Counted from the stretch's first letter, positions 11,150-23,280 are shown. The stretch is DNA of 64,000 nt from Varanus komodoensis (GCF_004798865.1 NW_025335268.1:94165136-94229135), one strand, 5' to 3'. The notes: generated by a model not told the origin, from the letters alone. Numbers and translations are program-made.

Positions 11150-12250
11150 CTTCAGGCCAGAATCCTGCTGAGGTTTGGACAGAAAGAAGTCCAGTTTGGA
11201 GTGTTCTCCAGGCTGAGTCGCGGCATTTTCTGTCTCAGCATCCGCAGGATCGCTCTCGTCTGCAGGCGGGCCTGTTCCCCAGGAGCCGTCAGGTTCTCCT
11301 TTCCCAGGGCTGGACGGCGGCTGGGGCTCCCCACGCACCCGCGCCGAGCAGTTGCTTCCGAGCGGCCCTCCTTCGCGCTCGAGCTCTGACCTGGGAACCG
11401 CTCTCCCGAGCTTCCGGGGCCCTTGCTGACCAAAACAGACAGACGAACAAGGGGACGGGGCGGATGCACCGCGGAGGGCCCCCGGCACTCTGGAGGGGGC
11501 GGGCGAGGCAGTCCGCTCTGCCCTGCCAAGGCCCCGCTTCGTGCCTCCGGCTCGGCACGCGGGCGCAGCACCTCTCTTACCACGAGGCAGCCGCATCGCT
11601 CCTGGAGAGGACGCCTTCCAGCGAGGCCTGCGCGTTGCTGCGAGGGGGGCGCGGCGGGGGCGGGGGCCATGCAGCCCCCCAACTGCCCCGCTCCGAGCCC
11701 CTCTCTGCCCCGTGGCACCCCTTTCCGCCCTGGGCCCGGAACAAGGCGGCGCGGCATTGAACCGCGTCCTCTAATCCCCCCTTTGCCCTCTGCCCGCTAG
11801 CTAGACAAGGCGGGAAACAAAACGGCGGCTTCCTCGCCCGTCCCAGCACAGCGTGAGGGCCGCGCGGGCCGTCAATCTCGCCCTTTGTCCCGACCCCCCC
11901 TTTTGTTCCCCAGTCCAATGAGCACCGCCGCTCGGCCCCTTCCCGGCGCTCCCTTTCAGCGCCGGCCCAGCTGCCACAATGGGCCGCTCCGCGCAGCGCG
12001 CTCCCATTCAGCGCCTTGGCACCGTCTCCTCGCCCGGACAAGGGGATTACGGCGGCCGTGCCGCTGCTGGAGGCTGGCTGGCGCGGCTTCCGGGCCGGGC
12101 TCGCATGCCCACAGCCCGCCTCGCCCACAAAGCCACGCCCGTTCGGCGGGATTAGCGGACCCGAAGTCGTTGCGGCGCGCAGGACCGCAGTCCCGGCTCC
12201 TCATTCCGCAGGGCTCTCGCTGAAAGTTACGGATTAACGCGCCCAGCGTG
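11150..12250. other. CpG island in the SLC25A28-NKX2-3 interval
   Basis: Dense in CpG across about 1.1 kb, with no frame resembling a known protein. It lies downstream of NKX2-3 on the minus strand. Large CpG domains around developmental homeobox genes are common and often Polycomb-bound; a separate non-coding promoter is possible but nothing in the sequence proves one. The many overlapping frames here are a by-product of high GC and few stops. Confidence 0.6.
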
Positions 12251-13099
12251 CTAACCAGGCAGTCTGGGCATATATTCCACTTAATGCAGATTAGTTACCC
12301 TTGTTCAGAGTTCTACGACCAAACTCAGCTCAGGCAGAGGCTTTTCCTCGGGCCAGGCCGAAACGAAGGTCTGGGAACAACGGCAACTAACCCAAGGGAG
12401 CGCATTTCTCTCCCCCTGCGCTCCCTCCGCGGAGGCGGAGAGTGCATCCGAGTTTGCCCAGTGAGTTGAATTAGGATGAGAGATGGCCCTTGCTGAGCGA
12501 CCTCCTCAGGGTCCAGCCTTAAGCCTCGCGTCGGGACGCGGACTTCGAACTGGCCCGAATCTCTTGCGTGGAAGTGGCAAGCGCGGGGCAGCGAGACCGC
12601 CGCCTCAGGCGGGGATGCCGGGGGTGCTGGGGAGGCACTCTGCGCGGGGAGCTGCGCTGCACGCCCTCGGCCATCCTGGGACGCAGGGGACGCTGTGCTG
12701 GGGCCAATGCTGAAGAAAAGTTTAGGTCCGGCCTTCTGGCCAGCGTAAAAGTTCGGAAGGGGCGCCAAAAAAGTAGGAGAGGCAGCTCCGCTGGTTTGCA
12801 GGCTTTGAAAGACAAGCTGTATGCTGCTTACATTCCCTGGCCCCTTGAGCAGAGAAAAAGTAAGCGCGCCCCGTGGTGTCCTTTTCCTAAGGCAGCAAAC
12901 TGTCTCGGGCCAGGCGGGCAGGAGGAAGCCCTGGCGCCAAGGAGGGAAGAGCGAGCGGGCAGTTGGGAAGCCCTCTTCGCTGGCCTCCGTCCCGGCAGAA
13001 GGATGCTGCGCTTTCCTGGGGAAGCTGGAGCCAGGGGCGCCCTCGCGCGGGCTGGGAGGCGAAGAGATGGAGCCACCCGCTTCTTCCTGCCCTCTCTGC

Positions 13100-13740
13100 T
13101 CGCGCGTCCCCCCCCCCCCCCCCGCCCTCCGCCTCGCTACGCGCAGCCCGGTGTGGATATTGCACCTGGTTTATTGGATCCTTTAACTCCTCGCAGCAGT
13201 GGCTACATCAATACACAGAATACGATACAACAAAGGAGCGGCTCGGGGTTGCCTCCACCCCGGCTTTGGCTTTTGTACAAGAGAAGCTGTTCCTCGGCTG
13301 CGCCTGGCCTCCTTCCCGCACCGGCAAACCCCAGCCGGGTGTGGGGCTTCTAGGAGACTGCCGCCCGCCCCGCCCGCGAGCTCCGCGGAACCCAGTGGAG
13401 CGCGGCCGGGCAGGGGAAAGAGTCCAAGCCGAAGTCTCTTCAGCAGAGTCAGTGGCACCGCGTCCTCAGGCGTGGCCGGGCGCCCTCGATGTCTGGGTAG
13501 GCACTGTTGGCTGGAGACAAGGTGCTGAGCTGGGAAGACCGAGCGGGCTCTGAGCCAGCCTGGCGAGTCGCGGGGCGCCGTCGGGGCGCTGCTTCCCTGA
13601 GTGAGTCTCTCTGCCTGGCCACGCAGCTGGCCCACCGCTGGCGCAGAAGCAGGTTCGGGCGGCGCGGGCGGCGGGGCGGCGCTCCGTCTCTGCCCTGGCT
13701 GTGCAGCGCGGCACTGCAGGGGCTGCTCCGTCCGGCGGGG
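13100..13740 (-). other. NKX2-3: 3' untranslated region of NKX2-3
   Basis: Runs from the stop codon at 13743-13741 down to a polyadenylation signal at 13175-13170. Cleavage about 15-25 bases further would give a UTR near 590 bases. A C homopolymer of about 16 lies just beyond, at 13108-13123. Confidence 0.65.
13170..13175 (-). terminator. NKX2-3: Polyadenylation signal AATAAA, NKX2-3
   Basis: Plus-strand TTTATT is AATAAA on the gene strand, about 570 bases past the stop codon. It is the first canonical hexamer I saw downstream of the gene. Confidence 0.65.
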
Positions 13741-16492
13741 CTACCACGCTCGGATGCCCTGAGTGCAGGAAGGGCCGGCCGTCCCCTGGTGCAGCGGCTG
13801 AGCGCCGCCGGGGAAGCCAGTCATGTTCACGTAGGGCCCAGCGGGCGGCTGCACCGACGGGCCCCCGCCGCCGCCCGCCGGGTAGCTGCAGCCGTAGCCG
13901 GCGCTGTACGCCGCCGCGGGGGAGCCGCCGTAGGCGTAGTTGGGGAAGCCGTTGTAAGGGTAGGCGGCGTTGGCGTTGTAGGGCGTGCTGTAGGCCTGCG
14001 AGCCGCCCAGGCACGGCTTGCCGTCGCGCACCAGCACCGGCACGGCCACCCTGCGCGGCGGCGGCGGGGGCTGCTGCTGCGGGGCGCCCGCCGTCGGGCC
14101 GCCCAGTTCCAAGGCCTTGTCCTGCCGCTGCCGCTTGCACTTGTAGCGCCGGTTCTGGAACCAGATCTTGACCTGCGTGGACGTGAGCTTGAGGCTGCTG
14201 GCCAGCAGCTCCCGCTCGGGGGCCGACAGGTAGCGCTGCTGCTGGAAGCGCCGCTCCAGCTCGAAGACCTGCGCCTGCGAGAAGAGCACCCGCGGCTTCC
14301 TCCGGCCGCGCGCCTTGGGCCGGTCCGGCGACTCCTCCGCGGCCTCCTTCCCTGCAGAGCGGGCAGCGGGGCGGGGGGGAACGGAGGAGAAGACGTGACA
14401 AGGGCGTGACGCTTCGGGCAGGGGGATCGGGGGCCGCGGGGGGCGCGGAGGTCCACGCGCGTGTCGGAGGCCTAAGAGGAACGGAGCGCCTTCCACGCAG
14501 CTGCGGGGCTACCGCGCCGAAGCCACCTGCACCGTCGGGCTGGGCGGGCCGAAGGTGGCACCTGAAGGAAGCTGATGCTGAGCTGGGGGTGCGTGACCCG
14601 TGCTGGACGACATCCCTGGCAGGGATGCGATGGCGCCAAGGGCCTGGCACGCCACCTCCCACCTGCTCCCCGTTCTGCATGAGGCCCTAGACGTTGGCCT
14701 CAAAGCTCCTTCTGCGCCCCAGTGGGCTGTAGCCAAGGATGGGTCAAGCCTCGAGAAAACCCTGCCGTCCTATCGTGCAGTCGAACGCGTGTTTTCCCAC
14801 AATAAAGTCCCCCTACGCGGAGCTTACTCCCGGATTAAACGTGCATCCAGTTGCAGCCATGGGCCACTGACTTCAAGAAGCTGAAGCAGCCCGGGCTCCT
14901 CTTTGTAAAAGTTCAGAATAAGCTGGCAGCGGAACTACGCATCTCCGATGTTACGGGAGAGCAGCGCAGCAGGACAGACAGCTGTTGAAAAGGGGAACCT
15001 CTTCATAAAGGATTTAAATCTCAGCAAGTTGGGTGTCCTGCTGCCGAATATGGCCGTTCCTGCTGCTGCTGCTGCTAAGGAGGGAGCGGCCGCCGGGCGC
15101 GGGAGCCGCCTGACTTTTTCGGAAGCCCAGTGCAAAGGAGCCGAGCGACAGAAACACTCGAGATACAAAGAAGAAAACCTCCTCAGTAGCACAGCTTGCA
15201 GCGGGAAGGAAGCAGGGAAGGAGGAAAGGGATTTCTACCTGCTCAGCAAGCGCATGGAGGTCTCCCGTTGCCCGCAAGAGTCCCTTGCTTCTGCTCGACT
15301 AGACCAGGCCTGTTCCTGACCGTGCAGGAGCAAAGACTTGACTTCCTGAAACTTGCTCGAAGTTGCCCCTGCAAAGGCCTCAAATGAGGTGCTTCTGCCC
15401 TGGATCTTCCCTCTACACTCCTCCCAGGGCTCCGAAACTGGTGTTATTGCCACCGCCCTCCGAAGGCTGGCCACCTCGCGTGGCTGGGCCTAGGCATTTT
15501 CTCCCCACTGTCTTGGGACACGGGGATTGGTTTGGCCAAAAAGGAGAAGATCCCTCTCGGCTAGGATTCGCAGCCTAATCCGGCAGGTTTCTATGGAAGT
15601 AAGTCCGAGGGGCCTACTTCCAGGTAATAGGATGGACGTGTCTGGGGAAACTTAATTTGGGAGCCTGACCAATTGACCTCGGAGGGTCTTCTATCCAGAA
15701 AACACGCACAGGACTGAAAGCAAACAATCTGATTCATATCATTGAGAACTAGTAAATCTCGCCTTATTCCGGGTGGCTGCATTGCTCTCGGATCAATGGG
15801 GATAGGATTCCAGCTTCCTAAGCCAATCCTAAACTAACAAGTTTACTCAGAAGTAAGCCCTCTGATGTTCAAAGAGGCTTATTCTGGAGTCAATGAGGCT
15901 ACTTGAGCAGAGAGAAGAGAAACTTCGTCCACCTCTGAATGGCATTTCCCAGGGCGCTCTTGAAACTCCTGGAGGTTCTCCATCCTATTCTAGCCTCCCA
16001 AGTAGAGCCGGATTCCCAGGCGTTCGGTGAGAAAAGGGAACAGTTTTGGGGTTGGCATCATGGGCACAGGCCCTTGAAGGCTGCAAATCCTGGACCCCTC
16101 TGATGGCGGAACGAGGGCGCTGGCCTGGCCAGGCTGATGGGAAAAGGGACATTCTGTTACTCCGCGAAAGCTTCCCTGAGCAGACCGAGTCGCGGGTCCT
16201 GGCCATGCTTGGCTCTGCACTTACCTGCTCCTGCGTCCCGCGCCAGCTCTCCCTCCTCCACGAGGCCCTTGGACTCGCAGGTGCTCCGCAGCATCGCCTG
16301 CACGTAGCTCCCCGGAGAGAGGCCCCCGTCTCCTTGGCTCCTCGCAACCGGCAGCGCCATGGAGCTTAACAAGGGCAACTTGTCTTCGTCCTCCTCGTCG
16401 TCCTCCCCGTCGGAGAACCGGCAGCCCAGCAAGCAGGAGGCGACGGCCGCGACGGGGAAGGGCGGTTCGAGGGGGATCTCGAGGCGCTGCTG

Positions 16493-16539
<47 letters not shown>

Positions 16540-16594
16540 GTTTGAGAATGTCCTTGACCGAGAAGGGGGTGGACGTGGCGGGGCTCGGGAGCAT
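13741..16594 (-). CDS. NKX2-3: Homeobox protein NKX2-3
   Basis: NK2-class homeodomain transcription factor; in mammals it patterns gut and spleen mesenchyme and controls MAdCAM-1. Two coding exons, 16594-16225 and 14351-13741, are joined across a 1873-bp GT-AG intron (donor at 16224, phase 1), giving 326 residues. The start at 16594 has A at -3 and opens MLPSP, like human MMLPSP; the frame stays open upstream but lacks similarity. Domains in order: TN motif TPFSVKDIL at 9-17; a glutamine tract at 21-33 then EQQ; an acidic stretch EDDEEDED; homeodomain at 140-199 with W187, F188, N190 and the NK2-class Y193; NK2-specific domain [13 protein letters not shown] at 225-237; Tyr/Gly/Pro-rich C-terminus ending [15 protein letters not shown] inside the homeodomain and QPLHQGTA near the end separate it from NKX2-5. 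It is shorter than human (about 364), lacking the human alanine run. CpG-rich throughout. Confidence 0.96.
14352..16224 (-). other. NKX2-3: NKX2-3 intron
   Basis: Donor GTAAGT at 16224-16219 and acceptor CTCTGCAG ending at 14352. It contains a short CTG/CTGCTG run at 15060-15076 and two fragments (15573-15625 and 15825-15890) of the 'agaagtaagcc' foldback repeat. No other gene is seen in it. Confidence 0.85.
16496..16534 (-). repeat. NKX2-3: Pure CAG repeat encoding 13 glutamines in NKX2-3
   Basis: Thirteen uninterrupted CAG codons on the gene strand, followed by GAG and two more CAG codons (16495-16487). It lies directly after the TN motif. The human protein, as I recall it, has LEQQHQHFHG at this place and no long glutamine run. 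Purity of the codons points to recent slippage. Confidence 0.9.
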
Positions 16595-17640
16595 CCTGAG
16601 GGCGAGGCGGAGGGAGCGACGAGGAGGCCCGGCTGGGTGCAGGAGGGGCGCGCCCGCCAGCGAAGCCGCCGGGCTAAGGGGCGCCCATGAGAGGGTGGCT
16701 CTCGCGGCTTCGCTCGCAGCCTCTGCGCGGACCAGCAGCCGGCTCTGGACTCGGAGCCGCCTCTGCGGCCGGGGAGGGCGCGTCACGGCGAGGAGGGGCC
16801 GGGCTGGGGCTCGGGCTGTGTCCCCATTGGAAGGCGGGGGAGCTGAGCCGGCCCCCTGAAAGACGGCGAGAGACCCTGCCCGGCAGAGGGACCTGCCCGC
16901 TCGGACCGAGAGGTCTGCCCGCGCGCGGGCCGGACGGCCACGTCCCCGCCGGCCGGGCCACGTCGGGGCAGAGGGGCGCCCGGAGGCGCAAGGAGGCGCT
17001 GCGGCGGGGAGCTCGGCACGGGCGCCGGCGCGGTGCGCGCGTGCACAGCGGAATGGGGGGTGGGGGGCCGAACCCGGAGGGGCCTCCGGTCAGCCCCCTC
17101 CCCGTGGCCAGACCGGCCCCGCCTTTCCCCGGTCAGCCTCGTCGCCACTCCCTTTCCGTGGCTCCGGAGAGAGCCCCCTCGTCCCTCGCGGGGTTGTGCT
17201 TTGGGCTTTTTGTGCTGGGTCCTTCCTTTTTCTTGTTCAACTCCGGAAGAACCGAGAAAAGGGAACGGAAGGAAAGGCAGCTCGCTCAGGCGAGGAAAGG
17301 GGCAGGCGGACAGGCAGGCAGGAATACCCGCTTGGCCGCCTCGGGAAGGTAAGCGACGGGCCCTTCCTGGGCTGAAGGGGCGCAAGGCGCGCGAGAGCGT
17401 GGGGTGCGCGTCGCGTCGCGTCGCGTGGGGCGGGCGGCTGGCGGGGTGCTTCGCCGCTGCGCTCGGGAGCGGCGAGGGGTTGTCGCTGGCACGGCTGCGG
17501 GTCCGTCGCCGGCCTGCTTCAGCGGGAGCGACGCGCAGACCTCGCCAGACCTTCGCGTGCCCAGCCCTCGTCTGCCCGCTGGGCGATGCATGCTCGTCGT
17601 CCGTTCTTTCTCCACTCCTTCCTTCCTTCCTTCCCGATGG
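16595..17640 (-). promoter_or_regulatory. NKX2-3: NKX2-3 5' region and CpG-rich promoter
   Basis: Very CpG-dense DNA directly upstream of the NKX2-3 start. A CCAAT box on the gene strand lies at 16830-16826, about 235 bases before the start codon. No convincing TATA box was found. CpG density stops abruptly near 17.6 kb. Confidence 0.65.
17407..17426. repeat. CGCGT pentanucleotide microsatellite
   Basis: Four copies of CGCGT/GTCGC in the NKX2-3 upstream CpG island. Confidence 0.8.
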
Positions 17641-20600
17641 TGTTGGCGATGCCCCATGGTTACCACACTGTTGCAGAAAGAAAAACAGTAATAGTAGCAG
17701 AATAAAAATAATAATAATATATCGCAATATTTTGCCAAATCATCCTATAGTAAGGTGCGGTCCTCGCCCCCAGCTTCGATGGTTTTAAACTGCTCAGATA
17801 AAGTCAGGGTAGGACTGTAAGCTAAGCTAGCTACATTGAACCTTCCCTTATAGAGGCGGTCTATGTATGTAAAGATAGAGAAGCCGGGAAAGCCTTCGCC
17901 TCGGTGCCCCATTCCCAGCTTCCAGCCGACACTGACCAATGTTGAAACCAGCGTGTGGGGCAGGGGCTGCGTTTTTTCTCCTTTTTCATCCTGCAGTGTC
18001 GCCTGCTTCAAAACGCAGCGGTGACCGGCACTTCCTCTCCTAGCTGCCTGTGCTGAGCAGACAGCAGACAGCCAAGCCCTCTTTTTTCTCGCCACTGCTG
18101 AATTTAATCTTCCTTTCTTTTTCCTCCAGTGGCACCCTTCGGAGCCCAAGCTTTGACAGGGAGTGCGCGCGCCTGTGTGCACACAGAGTGCGCAGAGCAG
18201 ACCAGAAAGAAGGTAGATCATTCCAAAAACTACCCAACTCTCGAAGCTAATTTTAAAATAAAACCATCGAAATGATTTGTGGTGGATATGCAGTGGTGTT
18301 TAATTTTAATGTTTAATTTTAATGCATGTCTATGAAATCTGTGCAAAGCTGATTCATTTTCTTTAACGTGGGTGCCACTGTCCTCTCCTGACGAGACACT
18401 GGGTGCAAGGAAGCTCTGCCAGGCCTGGCCAGTGTCTGCAGCCAGAAAGGCTCCCAAGGCTTTTATAATCTAACCCACCGACCTCACTCCTTACCTCTCC
18501 ACTGTTTCCTTCAGGAGATTTATTTCTTCTGGGGGTAGCAAAAGGACCACCAAATAAACAGAAAGCCCCAAGTGCCTGCTCTGGGTTGCGAGGCTGGGTA
18601 GAATTGCGCTTATCCAGTTAGCGGTGTTCTGGGGGACAGACCCAAATCAAACTGAGAATTTACTTCGGATCACCATCTCCTGGGCTTCAAAACGGGACTC
18701 AAGTGAAACTGTTTTGTATTAAGTGGCAGCAGTTGTGGTGATGAGCACGCTTGCCCATGGGCAGTGAGGTTTTAGGTGGCTGTGAGGGATTGTGCTTCAA
18801 ATAAACTGAACAGATCGCCATTGGAGTGAGTGGACTTACCCATAAAATTCTAGGACTTGAGTGTGCTTCTAGGTGGCTGGCTTATGGCCTCTGTTAAGAG
18901 GCTGTTGTACTCTTGCAGTATTTTCCCATCCCTCTTGGAGTGTACTGAATTTATGTTCACATGTTCAGGACCTAATCTTAGTGATTATAAGCATAAATTC
19001 ACCCAAATCATTCCAGTCCTACCCACGTGATATTTATAACCGTTGTCCATGCTTAGCGATGTTGTTATTGTGTGCGTATTTTCCACTGGAAAGTAAGGCA
19101 CAAACTCCTGCCAATTTGGTTTTGATGCAAGGAATTCTGAAGAGTCTTTTTGTTTAGAGATTTTAAACAAACAAACAAACAAACAAACAAACAAACCAAC
19201 CGAAGGGCAAAAGGCAAAGTTGTGGGCGCCTGGGCTCCTTTGTAACCCACCCAGAGAGTCCAGCTGGACTAATTGGTTGCAGAATACAAACTGAATAGTA
19301 ATTAATAAATAAATGGAATGTCTGTGAAATGGTGAATTTGTCGAATATATCTCCTGCCAACTAGCAAGGATTTCAGCAAGCACTCCCTGCAGTCACGGGA
19401 GTAGTGGTTGCTTGACATTTCTATTACATACATAATTGCAGGAATATTATTCCCCAATATTCCATCACCATCACCACCAAAAATGCGAAGTGGTATTGAC
19501 ATATGTCATGCATGAGGCTGCAGATTTAGCCGGCAGTCATTCCCACTGAGCTTAAAGGAATTTACTTCTGAGTAGCTTTGTATAGGTTCACATGAGTTGG
19601 TCAAGATGAAGTATTAATTAATTTTTAATTAATTAAAAAGGCTGGCAGTCTCCAGCAACACTTTGTCCAAAGCACATTTGCATGGAAGAGACTCCCAGGT
19701 CATTCTTGTAACAATGATACTTTCCAGATAAATTATCTCATAGTAACAACTTCCCCTGTTCGGCACTAATCTTCCCTCAACAATAGTGCTATTTTCTTTT
19801 AAGTAAGACTGCCTAGGATCAGACTGAAAATCTCTAGAAGGGAAGAGACAAGTGCCTATTTTATTCATTGGGCCACACACACACACACACAGAAATACCA
19901 CAATAAGTACAAAAATAAAAGCTTATTTGGTGTGGTGTTTTGTTTTGAAACAAAAGATCTGGCCACGCAAGACAGAAGCATAAAGAGAGAAGAATTGAAT
20001 AAAAGATCCTATCACTTCGGTGTGGCTGGTGATCAACAGGCGTAGCAAGATCAATTACATAAAATAAACACCTTGAAAGCAGACAATGGCTTGCCATAGT
20101 AAGCTAACCACTCCAAGATAAACCAAGTTCCAGTGTCAGATTTGTGCATTTCCAGAGGTTACCAGTTTAAGCCTACTGTAGCAAAAACAACAAAGTGTTT
20201 TATATCATCTGAAAGATGAAAACAATTCTTCTGGCATAAGCATTTGTGGACTACTTCATTTAAAGCATTTGAAGTCTCCCATCAGATGCATGGAGCATTA
20301 CAGACAATTTCAGGTTTTGCTGCAGTAGATATAGTGGCGGCTACAGGGGTGGAGCAGAGAGAGAATTGTAAACAGGGAGGTTGGAAGGAAATTATATGTA
20401 GAATTTGAATAGAGCAAGAGGCTGCTGAGTTACAGTTCACCCACTGGTTTAATTTTATTGCTATATGCTTTAATTGGGATACTAATTGGCTCATTTTGCG
20501 TTATGTGTTAACTGTTTTACTTTGTACCTGCATGTTTGTGTTACCACCAACAATGGCACTTGGAACAGTCACTTTTGATAATGTCCTTGCCACTTTCTGT

Positions 20601-21400
20601 GTTTAATTTCCTTCTAATATCAGTATTTACAATCCCCCTGCTCCCATGTAGTGTACAAAACTCTGAAAATTCTCCATAATATTTCTAATAAAGTAGATAA
20701 TAGTCCACCAGGATTTACACCTAAGTAAATTTGCAAACAAATTTCAGTTGGGCAGCTTCATGCAGGCCTTTGAAACAGCCAGCGTTGCTGTCCTCTTGTT
20801 CAACATTTTTCGCCTTTTCAAATCTGTCACATGCTTCAGACAAGAAATGGGGGGAAGGATTTCAGTCTCCTGGACAGCTAGAAATGCAACCCTTCCATTT
20901 TAAAACCACGTTTTAATGTCTGAATGGTGGCTCCATATTTTCTTGCACAGAGATGGGCTTTTGTGGCCCACTGAAGTGGCGTGAAGGCATTGTTGGCACA
21001 CCACAGAATACATTGCTTCAGTTGAGAAGCCCTGGATGAAATGTTTCACACGGTGCCCGAACAACCCCGGGTCAGGCTTGGTGCTGCAGATTGCCATGAC
21101 ACGCTCGCCAGCGCTTCTTGCATTGCTTGATCTTTTGGCTTCCGTGCATTAAAGAAATAAAGAAATCCACCCTCCCCTTCTCAGGGTTTATCTACTTATC
21201 CACTTAACTGAGCACTTCGTGCATCTAAGGAAGTGAGTTCTGGCCCAGGAAAATGTATGCCTCTATAAATACGTTAGACTTGAATACGATGCCACAGAAC
21301 TGCTTGCTGTTTTCCTTAACTGGAGCGCATCTATCCAGACCTGCCCTAGGAAGGCCTGAAGGCCTGTTTTACCCAGCTCCATTCGTCCCTGGTAGAGGCT
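17640..21400. other. NKX2-3 upstream intergenic DNA, no gene seen
   Basis: AT-richer DNA between CpG islands. Holds an (AAAC)n microsatellite at about 19168-19196, a CA run at about 19876-19891, an AT-rich TTAATTAATT stretch at 19616-19637, and a foldback-repeat piece at 19527-19590. No protein-like frame of note. Confidence 0.5.
19168..19196. repeat. (AAAC)n microsatellite
   Basis: About seven AAAC units preceding an adenine/cytosine-rich tail. Confidence 0.9.
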
Positions 21401-22500
21401 TCATGGTCGGCTCCGGACTGGTTGGCGCCCAGTCTCCCACTTTCCTGGATCCAAACGTCTGATGGAGTTCCAGGGCCCAAGCCACCAAGCGAGCATGGCA
21501 GAGTAAGAGCGACGGAGGCCAAGCGCACCAGGCGTGTCTTTGTCTGCCCCCGGCTGAGGACCCTGCCTCTTAAGAGGCTGGAATTTCTGGCCTGCTCAGC
21601 TCCCTTCGCCCGACCTTGTGTGGCCGGCGCTACCCGGAACGTGCTGCAGAAAGTGCCCCGCGCTCGGACAACACGGATAAAGCGTCCTAAGCAGAAGAGT
21701 CAGAGCGAGGCCTGCCGTCCGGGTCGCTAACCCGCAGAGGGACTACCTTTTTTCTTTCCTTCTTTCCTTCCTTCTTTCTTTCGGCAGGCAAAACTCGACG
21801 TCTGGGCGAACTGAGGCGCGACTGGACAGAGGGCGACGTGAGACTGCTGCGTTTGGCGAGGACTCGCTTTGAGCGGCCCTTTCAGCCTTTTCCCCAGGCT
21901 CCGGCCGGGGACACACCAAAGACCTGGCGAAGTCTGGAGACACGAGAAAAGAAACCAGGGCGAAGGGAGGGTGGAGACGCGATTCCAGCGCTCGATCGAG
22001 CCCAGCAACTTGCCAGCCGCGCCGTGGAGAGCAGGAAGCCGGAGCGGCGCTGCGGCAGACCCACGGAGCCAACAGTGCGGCTCTCCTTCTCGCACCAGGA
22101 GCAGGAAAATCGTGAGCTGCAGGACGGATGCCGGCGCGCCTAGGCCCCGAAGACCACACGACACGCGCGCGCCCTTCCCGGTTCTGCTCGCTCGGGCCCG
22201 GCACGAACCTTTCCTTCCCCGTGCGCCTCCGGCAGCGCGTCTTCCTCCAGCCCCTCCGCGTAAGCACCTTGAAGGTCTCTCCGCAGCGGGCGGCTCACCG
22301 CTGCACTCCACGTTTGTGTGTATTGCGGGGCGGGGGAGGCGCCTGCTCTTTTCCTGGCAACGTGCGCCTTTCCCTTTGCTCCGCGCGGGCCTGTCTTGGC
22401 CCTTCACGCTGCGTTCTTCTCTGCGCTCCTGCTTGGTGTTGGGCATCTGCGACTGATCCAGGCAGTAGGAAAACGCGGGGAGCCATCTCCCCCGTCGCCA
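21400..22500. other. Orphan CpG island 1 upstream of NKX2-3
   Basis: CpG-dense over about 1.1 kb, about 5 kb beyond the NKX2-3 start. A TTTC/TTCC tract lies at about 21748-21782. No open frame resembles a known protein. It could be the start of a divergent non-coding transcript (human has a non-coding RNA near NKX2-3, as I recall) or a Polycomb-type regulatory island. Confidence 0.6.
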
Positions 22501-22699
22501 GAATCTTGATCTGAAAAATCTCCATCAGTTCCCATTCTTGGTATTGATTTGTCAGGGAAGTCCCGGGTACAAATTCCAGGTACAAACACCCTACTCCTCG
22601 GGTGTTCTTTGGCGAGCCATCAGTGAGCGGGGGTGCCAATAAATCCGTTCTTTTCTTCATCTCTCCCCTCCTCAGTCCCGCGATTGTCAACATGGGGAT

Positions 22700-23280
22700 G
22701 GCAATATTTATTTATTCATTGATAGACCGTCACAAGAGCCACATGGTTCCCTGGACGCTTTACACATAATTCCACCCCCTTTAAGGATTACAACAAAACA
22801 ATGCATACAATGCGCTGCAATGCTATGCATATATAGCGCGCATATGGCAGGGAGCAAACCCCAGTGAACCTCGCCTTCAATTAAACACGCCAGGATTTGC
22901 ACTATAAAAAGTGGTCTGCAGCTGCTCTGAGTTTCGACCTCTGGTTGCAGCCTTCCTGCCCAAATTGTGCCTATAAGCAATGTTTTCTATCTTGCATATC
23001 CTGGGCAAAGCCTGACCCTAAATCCGGATGGTCTTAAGTGAAATTCATTCGAACTGGACTGCTTCAAGGAGGGCTGGATTAGCTTTTACCCCTACTATTA
23101 CCCGAAGAGCCTCCCCCACCAAGCCCTCGGTAAACGCGGCTTGCACCCGGGCGCAAGGCGAAATGCCTTATTCCCCAGATGGAACGGTAGAGGCCATCGA
23201 AGAGAGAGACCCGAGGCATTTACGCGCGCGGTCTAAGCTGCAGGAAAGCCCTCGTATTTCCAAGTATAATTAAGGAGCTT
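22700..23280. other. Intergenic DNA with LINE-tail-like repeat
   Basis: 'tatttatttattcattgatagaccgtcacaag' followed by 'ggacgctttacaca' (22708-22770) resembles, antisense, the 3' tail shared by squamate L2/CR1-like LINEs. The rest is unclassified. Confidence 0.4.

Noticed and set aside
12568-13353. Plus-strand 261-residue frame upstream of the NKX2-3 stop
   Set aside because: Arg/Pro/Gly-rich, no conserved motif, overlaps other frames in a CpG island.
13507-14409. Plus-strand 300-residue frame over NKX2-3 exon 2
   Set aside because: It is the antisense shadow of the homeobox exon in GC-rich DNA; composition is Arg/Ala/Gly-rich and no domain is seen.
13466-14680. Minus-strand 404-residue frame overlapping NKX2-3 exon 2
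   Set aside because: Different frame from the homeodomain, low-complexity, explained by GC richness.
13741-16594. Identity as NKX2-5 instead of NKX2-3
   Set aside because: QVFELERRF, the ending QPLHQGTA...GIRAW and the SLC25A28 neighbour all match NKX2-3; NKX2-5 has QVYELERRF and a different C-terminus.
16783-17727. Minus-strand 314-residue frame upstream of NKX2-3
   Set aside because: Would be 5' leader or promoter; no similarity to any homeobox or other protein I know, and composition fits random GC-rich DNA.
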